From Bacteroidales bacterium (GTDB taxonomy: Bacteria > Bacteroidota > Bacteroidia > Bacteroidales > WRGA01), in contig JAITHZ010000171.1 in assembly GCA_031279795.1 (NCBI GenBank), forward strand, positions 1-13,295: DNA of 13,295 nucleotides, given 5' to 3'. Shown here piece after piece: positions 7,835 to 13,295 of this stretch. Numbering within the stretch: position 1 is the stretch's first letter; the number at the start of each line of letters is the position of its first letter. A model generated the notes under the pieces. It searched no databases, was not told the origin of the DNA, and saw only the letters and a list, made by a program, of their open reading frames with translations. The position numbers and the translations under genes were made by a program.

Positions 7835-10654
7835 TTAGTTCAGTTTCACCGATACTCCTATCGAAACAGACTGTCCTGGATTGTATCGTTTGGTTATCTG
7901 TTCGCGTTTGTGTATCACGCCGTCTTTCTGAAATTTTGGGAACTGCTTGTACACCACATCTTCGGAAAAGACGTCCTTTACCGAGCAGCGAATTTCAACT
8001 ATTCTGGCTATTGTTTTGCTTACAGTAAAGTCCAGCTGATTGCGGTGCATTTCGTATGAATCGGGAACTACGGAATTGATATTTCCATCGACGCTGTAGC
8101 TTTTCCCGATTCCTGTAATTCGTTCGCCAATGCGGTTGTAAAGTGCAGAAATGCTTAACCCGTACTGTGCGTTTTGATAAAAAATGCCGGTATTGATTAT
8201 GTATGGCGACTGTCCCTGCATAACCCTGTCGGGTTCGGACACCACTTCGCCCGGACGGAATTTTACGTTGCTTTTAATTAACGCTGCATTGACCACCAGC
8301 GAAAGGTCGGGTATTCCTGCAAAGTCAAGCCGTTTGCGCATGTCAAATTCCACGCCAAGGTTATCGGCTTTATGGGCGTTTTCGTTGCAATAGCGCAATG
8401 AACCGCCCATATCAACAAACGTCCACTCTATAGGATTTCTAAAATGTTTGTAGAATACGCCGAAACTCAGGATTTCACCTGCAGTGGGATAAAATTCATA
8501 CCGTAAGTCGACATTGTCGATTTTGACAGTTTTCAGGTCTTCTTTTCCAACAATTTCGTTGAACAGATCAAAATCGTAATAAACAGCCGGAGATATTTCG
8601 CGCAATTCAGGGCGATTTACCGACCGTCCGTATGCGAAACGCAACTGATGCCTGTCGTTGAACCTGCAGGTGAGATTGATGGACGGCAGCATGTCGAAAT
8701 CGGTAGTATGCTGGGTCGTTATCAACGAATATTCGGGAGCGGAAACGCGGTCGTGCGTAAGCTGGGTGTTATGGTTTTCTACGCGCAATCCGCCATAAAC
8801 CGTAAACCATCCCACAGGAATTTCGATGGCTGCATAGCCTGCTGTATGGAACACTTTCGCTGAATAGGCATGTGTTTCGTCTGTCATTTCGTCAATATAC
8901 ACCTTGTCGTATCCGAGATAGCGGCTGTCGAGCATTTCCTGAAACGGGAGCTTGAGATATGTCTGCCGTTCGTCGTAACTCAACCTGTCGTACCGGTATA
9001 TAAACTCGCGGGGCTTGTAGCTGCGGTTGTGGTATTGTCCATAGACGCCGGCTTTGAGCGTTGGCGCAGTTTTAGCTGTTCCGAACGAATGGCTGAAATT
9101 CACCGACGCCGACAGGATATTGTCACGCAAGTGTTGAAAATAGCGTTTGATGCTCTCGTTTCCAGTAACAGCCGAAGCAATATCCTCCATACTTCCTATT
9201 CCTGCCATAGCGGTAACGATTCTTCTGTCGGGTTCGCTCTTGCCGGCGTAGGCATATCCGGCGTTCCACCGGATGGTTTGTTTTGCATTGAGCGTATGTC
9301 GTCCCGAAAGCTGTCCGCTGTAGGTCAGACGCGACGAATACAGCATTTCGGTTTGGGCGATGTAATACATACTGCTCATATCTTTTATTCCGGTACGTTC
9401 GGTCAGCCGGTTGCGTCCAAGAATGTTGAACAGATTTTTGAATTCAATTCTGTTTGCAGGATTCAGCGACAGCGACCAGTTGTGCAGCACGCCCATGCGC
9501 ACGTCGTTCGAAAACTGATTGTCGGTATAATCATCAAGATAAATCGGCTTGTCATCGGCAGCAGAATAAATACCGTAGCGGGCATTTTTTACGTTTTCAT
9601 TGCTTTTGAATGTATTGCTGTATGTAAAAGCGGTGATGTTACCAATTTGCAAGGTTGATCCTGTGCTTATCTGCCGCGTTATCATAAACGACAAACGCTG
9701 GTCGGGCAGCGGGGTCAGCTGTTTCACACGCCAGTCGTTGTTGAACCCGTGTTGAGTAAGCCGAGTGATTTCCGATGGTTCGGCCACAAGCGACAAATGT
9801 ACCGGAAAACCCTGCAAAGGACGCTTTCCTGTATCAAAACCCAGAAAATCGGTGTTGCTTCCAGGATTCAGTTTGAAATCTCCGGCTATTGTTTTTACAT
9901 TAACACCAGTAGTGTAGCCAAATTCGAAATGATTCCCGTCAGGCGCTTCTTTGGATGTGATATTTACGAATCCGCCCGAAAAATCGCCAGGCAATTCAGG
10001 CGTAGGCGATTTGTACACCAGCAGATTTTCTATCTGACTGCTCGGTATGATATCAACCGGAAACGCTCGACTCTCGGTTTCTGAGCTTGGCACGGCGAGT
10101 CCGTTTATCCACACATTGTTGTAGCGAGGCGAAAGGCCACGAACGATGATGAACTTTTCGTCGATAACCGTAATTCCCGGAATACGGCTAACAGCCTCCG
10201 AAGCCGTTCTGTCCGATCCTTTGGATATTTGAGCTGCCGAAATGCCGCTTGTTACCAGCGGCGACACTTTCGAGGCCGAAATCATGGATGTTTCGGTATT
10301 GTTTCGCCTGCGTCGGCTTATCACAATTTCGTCCATCGCCGTACTTTCGCTATCCAGAAAAATACGCTGAGGCTCTGACATCTGCCGCATGTCAACGTCA
10401 ATCGTTTTGTATGATAACAGACTGAATGTTAAAACACACTTTTTCGAATCAACAGCTTTAACATTAAAATAACCGTTTTCATCGGTAGTTGTACCCGTTC
10501 CGGTATTTTTCACCATTACAATTACCCCCAAAAGCGGTTGCTGCGTCTTTGAGTCGAACACAAATCCCGAAATTCCACCATCTGTATCAACTGCAAATAT
10601 AAGCGTTTTTATAAATAATAATCCTGACAAAAATCTTGCTCTAATTTTAAACAT
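7835..10654 (-). CDS. TonB-dependent outer-membrane receptor with N-terminal CarboxypepD-reg-like domain
   Basis: This 939-residue receptor imports a ligand across the outer membrane using TonB/ExbBD energy. In order it has a signal peptide (residues 1 to about 21), a carboxypeptidase-regulatory-like beta-sandwich (about 27-100, starting GGISGFVFD), a TonB-box-like MDEIVIS (107-113), a plug domain (about 120-235, with RIPGITVIDEKFIIVRGLSP and GDFSGGFVNITSKEAP), and a beta-barrel to the C-terminus. The plug motif RGLSPRYNNVWINGLAVPSS resembles receptors not paired with SusD. The frame could extend to a TTG at 10681, but that codon lies in the promoter's -7 box, so ATG 10654 is chosen. The next gene is a beta-helix lipoprotein, not SusD, so this is not a classical glycan SusCD pair. 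Double Pho-box spacing upstream suggests phosphate-starvation control. The ligand is unknown; an organophosphate or metal-phosphate compound would fit that regulation. Confidence 0.92.
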   Translation of the reverse strand: MFKIRARFLSGLLFIKTLIFAVDTDGGISGFVFDSKTQQPLLGVIVMVKNTGTGTTTDENGYFNVKAVDSKKCVLTFSLLSYKTIDVDMRQMSEPQRIFLDSESTAMDEIVISRRRRNNTETSMISASKVSPLVTSGISAAQISKGSDRTASEAVSRIPGITVIDEKFIIVRGLSPRYNNVWINGLAVPSSETESRAFPVDIIPSSQIENLLVYKSPTPELPGDFSGGFVNITSKEAPDGNHFEFGYTTGVNVKTIAGDFKLNPGSNTDFLGFDTGKRPLQGFPVHLSLVAEPSEITRLTQHGFNNDWRVKQLTPLPDQRLSFMITRQISTGSTLQIGNITAFTYSNTFKSNENVKNARYGIYSAADDKPIYLDDYTDNQFSNDVRMGVLHNWSLSLNPANRIEFKNLFNILGRNRLTERTGIKDMSSMYYIAQTEMLYSSRLTYSGQLSGRHTLNAKQTIRWNAGYAYAGKSEPDRRIVTAMAGIGSMEDIASAVTGNESIKRYFQHLRDNILSASVNFSHSFGTAKTAPTLKAGVYGQYHNRSYKPREFIYRYDRLSYDERQTYLKLPFQEMLDSRYLGYDKVYIDEMTDETHAYSAKVFHTAGYAAIEIPVGWFTVYGGLRVENHNTQLTHDRVSAPEYSLITTQHTTDFDMLPSINLTCRFNDRHQLRFAYGRSVNRPELREISPAVYYDFDLFNEIVGKEDLKTVKIDNVDLRYEFYPTAGEILSFGVFYKHFRNPIEWTFVDMGGSLRYCNENAHKADNLGVEFDMRKRLDFAGIPDLSLVVNAALIKSNVKFRPGEVVSEPDRVMQGQSPYIINTGIFYQNAQYGLSISALYNRIGERITGIGKSYSVDGNINSVVPDSYEMHRNQLDFTVSKTIARIVEIRCSVKDVFSEDVVYKQFPKFQKDGVIHKREQITKRYNPGQSVSIGVSVKLN

Positions 10655-10678
10655 TTTCCAATACTTTTTTTGACGCTG

Positions 10679-10686
10679 CAAAAGTA
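10679..10686 (-). promoter_or_regulatory. -7 promoter box of the TonB receptor operon
   Basis: The minus strand reads TACTTTTG, a perfect TAnnTTTG, ending 24 bp before the ATG at 10654. A transcription start a few bases downstream leaves a leader of roughly 20 nt. There is no TTG at the normal -33 distance. Instead the Pho-box-like repeats end 9 bp upstream, as expected for an activator-dependent promoter. The box includes the TTG that would be the longest ORF's start codon, which argues against that start. Confidence 0.7.
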
Positions 10687-10695
10687 CCGGCCAAA

Positions 10696-10735
10696 TGTTA
10701 CATTAAAATTACAAACAAGAAACATTAAAATTACA
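10696..10735 (-). promoter_or_regulatory. Tandem Pho-box-like operator (four 7-bp repeats at 11-bp period)
   Basis: On the minus strand the order is TGTAATT, TTAA, TGTTTCT, TGTT, TGTAATT, TTAA, TGTAACA: four 7-mers beginning TGT separated by exactly 4 bp. As a direct repeat, TGTAATTTTAATGT occurs twice with a 22-bp period (10735-10722 and 10713-10700). PhoB-type OmpR-family regulators bind 7-bp TGTnnnn direct repeats with 4-bp AT-rich spacers, and in Escherichia coli the box replaces the -35 element about 10 bp before the -10. The layout here, 9 bp before the -7 box, matches that geometry. Binding by PhoB itself is inferred; another OmpR-family regulator remains possible. Confidence 0.65.
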
Positions 10736-10739
10736 TCTG

Positions 10740-11316
10740 AGATTTCAGAGATATAAGTTCACATATTTAGCAATTGTTATAATTTAACTAAATAATTAGC
10801 AAGAATATTTATTTAATATTACTTAATATGGTCTGTTTCTGCCATAGAACTCAAAGTCCGAAAAAATACTAACGAAATAATTAAATACTAATGTATAATA
10901 TTGATTTTATTTTAGATTATTGCAATAAAAACGAAAACTTCAAATCAAATAACGAATTTCATTACATTTTTGTAATAAAAAGTCGCATTAAATAGATACT
11001 TACTATTTTTTATTGTAATTTTGTCCCCGCATTTTTACCTTTTTCGTTATTTAATAATGAATTATTGTTATATACTAATGAATGAATTGAACTTTCTTTC
11101 CCCTTGTTTGTTTAAATTATATAAGATAAATTTGAAATATTGCTTATTGAGTTCAATTTATGTGAAAATGAGAGGATTATAGTGATTTATGAAGTTTTAC
11201 AATAAAATATGTGTCTAAATATACATAGGTATAAATGATTTACAGTTTATGTCGTAAAGAAAGCCGAACAACGCGACACGAAATAAAGAGTAGGCGTCTA
11301 ACCTAATAATTTGTGT
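10740..11316. other. AT-rich divergent intergenic region, no gene seen
   Basis: Between the receptor operator and the surface-repeat gene lie nearly 580 bp of very AT-rich DNA with frequent stops in all frames and no ORF worth calling. It holds a short palindrome ATTAC/GTAAT around ATTTTT at 10961-10976, a TAATTTTG at 11016-11023 without a -33 partner, the better promoter at 11104-11134, an imperfect 12-bp inverted repeat flanking that promoter, and a long leader of about 175 nt before the ATG at 11317. No riboswitch or small RNA was recognised. Confidence 0.6.
11104..11134 (+). promoter_or_regulatory. Consensus Bacteroidota promoter for the surface-repeat gene
   Basis: TTG at 11104-11106 is followed after 20 bp by TAAATTTG at 11127-11134, fitting the Bacteroidota sigma-ABfr consensus (TTTG or TTG, 19-21 bp, TAnnTTTG). 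It points toward the gene starting at 11317, implying an untranslated leader of about 175 nt. This is the best complete -33/-7 pair I found in the window. Its two boxes lie between the arms of an imperfect inverted repeat (11082-11093 and 11150-11161). Confidence 0.6.
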
Positions 11317-13295
11317 ATGAGTTTTTTAATAGGAGAAAAACGAAAAAAGAAGAAGCCGGGAGCATCCGGTTGTTTTCGACAGTATTTTGCATGGTGTGAA
11401 ATACTGTTTCTCTGGTTGTGCGCAACCGGAAATCTTTCAGCCCAGGCGCCGCCGACATTGGACTTTGGCGGTTTCGACAATTCAACTGTCGGGCCAGAGT
11501 GGGTTAATTTTACAGTAAAGCTCAACACGGGTGGCTTTACAGGGAACTTAGCGGCAGAAATTACCGCGAATCCTGCAAATGACACAGAGCTTGAGTATTA
11601 CGAAGTAACCTCAAGTTCGGGTTGGCAACCTCTTGTACTGACTTCGGGAGCTGCTTGGTATGGCCCTCCTGCTGGACTGAATATTGCTGGTGGGCCACAT
11701 GAGATGGTGTTACCCTTCAGGGTAAAAACCAGCTCGTCAGTGACAAGCACAACGCAGGTTACTTATACGGTTAATCTGCTGAGTGTGTCCTCACCAGGAG
11801 TAGGCGCTCCTATTTTAACTGGCGCACAGTCGAGCGTAACCTTCTGGGCAAGTCCGACTAAGGTTGGGCTTTCTCCGCTGTCAGCCTGGGTAACCCAGGT
11901 AGTGGATGCTACGTGTGGCGCATCGGACGGCGCGGTACATATTGCTATTTTGGGCGGTAGCGGCAGTTATGAGCTGACCGGTAGCTTCAGCACGTCTGCG
12001 AATTTTGTAGTAAGCAATTTGCCAGCAGGTCTCTACAGCAGCACGGCTAAAGACAAGGTAACCGGCGAGGAAATAGCTGTATCGGCAACAGTCGGAACGA
12101 AGGGCTTAGCGCCATTGTTTCTGAATCCACAAGTAGTTACGTCCCCTTCGTGTAACAATCCCTCAGGTGGTGGGGTTAACATACTGCTTCCGTATTACAC
12201 AAACGTGGCTGGACATATGTACACAATTCGTTTGTACAAAAATGGGGGAGTGTTGGCTTCGCAGTGGAAGGGAGGTGTATCGGCAGCGGCTACTTTAGTA
12301 ACTTATTCCGGTCTTGAAGCCGGTAATTATAAAGTGGTTGTTGTAGACGAATCCTGTACGGGCGCTGTTGCCGGAGAAACAGAATTTGTTCTGACGGCTC
12401 CGGATGTAGCGCCGTTGAGCGTTCAACTAACAAACAGTACGCAGCCAACTTGCGCTACTAATTCTGGTGAATTAGTATTCGCAACTACGGGAGGAACAAG
12501 CAGTTATCTTTACGATATATGGTCGAAAGATGGTTCTACTAAATTATATGCACAGATTTCCGGAACTTTCTCTAATCTTCCGGCAGGAACTTACACCGTG
12601 CGTGTCAGCGACAGCGGTTGTTCGGCAGTAGCTCCTGTTGAATTGGAATTTGTATTGACAGCGAGCGATGTAGCTCCGTTGAGTGTACGCGCAACGAATG
12701 TTATTCACCCAACATGCGGCGCGGCTCTGGCTAACGGCGAATTGCGATTTCTTGCAAGTGGTGGTTCCACGTCAACAACTTACCGTTATGAATTGTACTT
12801 GAACGGACAACGGCTTTTTAATAGAACTGCGACTGGCGGTACAAATTTTACTGCTCTTGCAGCTGGTACATACAAAATACGTGTAAGCGATACCAATTGT
12901 GCGGCAGTAGCAGCAATCGAAGAAACCGTAACGTTGACAACTCCGGATGAAACTCCGTTGAGCGTTCAGGTAAAAGGCGCCCCCGTGCAACCGACATGCG
13001 ATGCGCCAGATAGTGGCCAGTTGAAGTTTGAAGTAACAGGAGGAACAACCGGAACAACTTATAATTACAATTTATGGTTGAACGGTAAAATTGTCAAGTC
13101 ACGTTCCAACGCAGCAAGTGATGTAACTTTCAACAATCTTGCAGCAGGCGTGTACAAAATAGTTGTAACCGACTATAACTGTTCTGCACTTGCAGCAGCC
13201 GAAGTAGATGTAACGTTGACGGCTCCGGATGTAGCTCCATTGAGCGTATCAATAAAAGCCAGTGCAACGGTACAGCCGAAATGCGACGGTACACT
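11317..13295 (+). CDS. Large secreted surface protein with SprB-like repeats (partial, C-terminus outside window)
   Basis: An open frame of 659 codons runs off the right edge. The ATG at 11317 is the first in frame after a TAA at 11299-11301; no later in-frame ATG precedes the signal sequence. The N-terminus has an unusually long, basic n-region (EKRKKKKPG), a hydrophobic core ILFLWLCATG near residues 29-38, and probable cleavage around SAQA (41-44). Residues 45-180 form a Ser/Thr-rich Ig-like domain. From about 190 come repeats resembling SprB repeats: a PTC-type motif, a central GG, LxAGxYxVxVxD near the end, then C, and a linker such as TAPDVAPLSV. Repeats 2-4 begin at residues 365, 453 and 546 (88, 93 and 94 residues), and a fifth begins at 640. 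Each full repeat keeps two Cys (379/435, 467/528, 561/622). SprB-type proteins are cell-surface adhesins, usually exported by the type IX system; the C-terminal sorting domain that would confirm this is not in view. Confidence 0.88.
   Translation, partial: MSFLIGEKRKKKKPGASGCFRQYFAWCEILFLWLCATGNLSAQAPPTLDFGGFDNSTVGPEWVNFTVKLNTGGFTGNLAAEITANPANDTELEYYEVTSSSGWQPLVLTSGAAWYGPPAGLNIAGGPHEMVLPFRVKTSSSVTSTTQVTYTVNLLSVSSPGVGAPILTGAQSSVTFWASPTKVGLSPLSAWVTQVVDATCGASDGAVHIAILGGSGSYELTGSFSTSANFVVSNLPAGLYSSTAKDKVTGEEIAVSATVGTKGLAPLFLNPQVVTSPSCNNPSGGGVNILLPYYTNVAGHMYTIRLYKNGGVLASQWKGGVSAAATLVTYSGLEAGNYKVVVVDESCTGAVAGETEFVLTAPDVAPLSVQLTNSTQPTCATNSGELVFATTGGTSSYLYDIWSKDGSTKLYAQISGTFSNLPAGTYTVRVSDSGCSAVAPVELEFVLTASDVAPLSVRATNVIHPTCGAALANGELRFLASGGSTSTTYRYELYLNGQRLFNRTATGGTNFTALAAGTYKIRVSDTNCAAVAAIEETVTLTTPDETPLSVQVKGAPVQPTCDAPDSGQLKFEVTGGTTGTTYNYNLWLNGKIVKSRSNAASDVTFNNLAAGVYKIVVTDYNCSALAAAEVDVTLTAPDVAPLSVSIKASATVQPKCDGT
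12409..13295 (+). repeat. Tandem DNA-level repeats within the surface-protein gene
   Basis: Units start at 12409, 12673, 12952 and 13234 (264, 279 and 282 bp), the last cut by the window. The bodies have diverged, but the linker encoding LTAPDVAPLS is nearly constant in DNA: positions 12391-12420 and 13216-13245 agree at 27 of 30 bases. Such strong conservation of the junction points to recent duplication or gene conversion, and the copy number is likely to vary between strains. Confidence 0.82.

Noticed and set aside
6326..10654. SusCD-type polysaccharide utilisation locus
   Set aside because: The lipoprotein has a beta-helix-like pattern, not the helical TPR fold of SusD, and no glycosidase genes or hybrid/anti-sigma regulators are present.
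10961..10976. ATTAC-ATTTTT-GTAAT as a terminator
   Set aside because: A five-pair AT-rich stem is too weak, and it lies in the middle of a divergent promoter region with no gene ending there. An operator role is possible but unsupported.
11298..11585. Minus-strand ORFs of 95 and 60 residues opposite the surface-protein start
   Set aside because: They are antisense shadows of the signal peptide and first domain of the plus-strand gene, with no recognisable domain.

Overview
The window looks like a chromosomal stretch from a member of the Bacteroidota, most likely Bacteroidales. Evidence: a Tsx-like DUF5020 outer-membrane protein, a TonB-dependent receptor with an N-terminal carboxypeptidase-regulatory-like domain, SprB-type surface repeats, lipoproteins with Bacteroidota-style lipoboxes, weak or absent Shine-Dalgarno sites, and several copies of the Bacteroidota -7 promoter box TAnnTTTG. 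No RNA genes, CRISPR array or intact transposon were seen.

Layout. (1) Positions 1-3489, minus strand: an operon-like set reading from right to left, lipoprotein zinc metallopeptidase, then (6 bp later) a Tsx-like outer-membrane protein, then (82 bp later) an AzgA-type purine permease cut by the window edge. This would supply outer- and inner-membrane steps of nucleoside/nucleobase uptake, with a surface or periplasmic peptidase of unknown substrate. (2) 3490-3756: an intergenic region filled by about 20 perfect tandem heptamers (AATTCGT/AATTTTT) that abut the stop codon of the next gene. (3) 3757-6074, minus strand: a MoxR AAA+ ATPase followed 2 bp later by a DUF58 membrane protein. (4) 6075-6325: a second heptamer array, an inverted copy, and a 24-bp palindrome built from TTAGTGR heptamers lying on a stop codon. 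(5) 6326-10654, minus strand: a TonB-dependent receptor followed by a beta-helix-type lipoprotein gene interrupted by one in-frame TAA. (6) 10655-11316: a 662-bp AT-rich divergent intergenic region. (7) 11317 to the end, plus strand: the N-terminal 659 codons of a large secreted protein made of roughly 90-residue SprB-like repeats.

The most informative regulatory signal is upstream of the TonB receptor. Four 7-bp TGTnnnn elements at an exact 11-bp period (a double Pho-box layout) end 9 bp before a TACTTTTG -7 box. This suggests that the receptor/lipoprotein pair belongs to a PhoB-type phosphate-starvation regulon. The same promoter overlaps the longest possible receptor ORF, so the receptor start is placed at the ATG at 10654. 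The surface-repeat gene has a consensus promoter about 180 bp upstream of its start; the promoter is flanked by an imperfect 12-bp inverted repeat, which raises a testable but weak possibility of promoter inversion.
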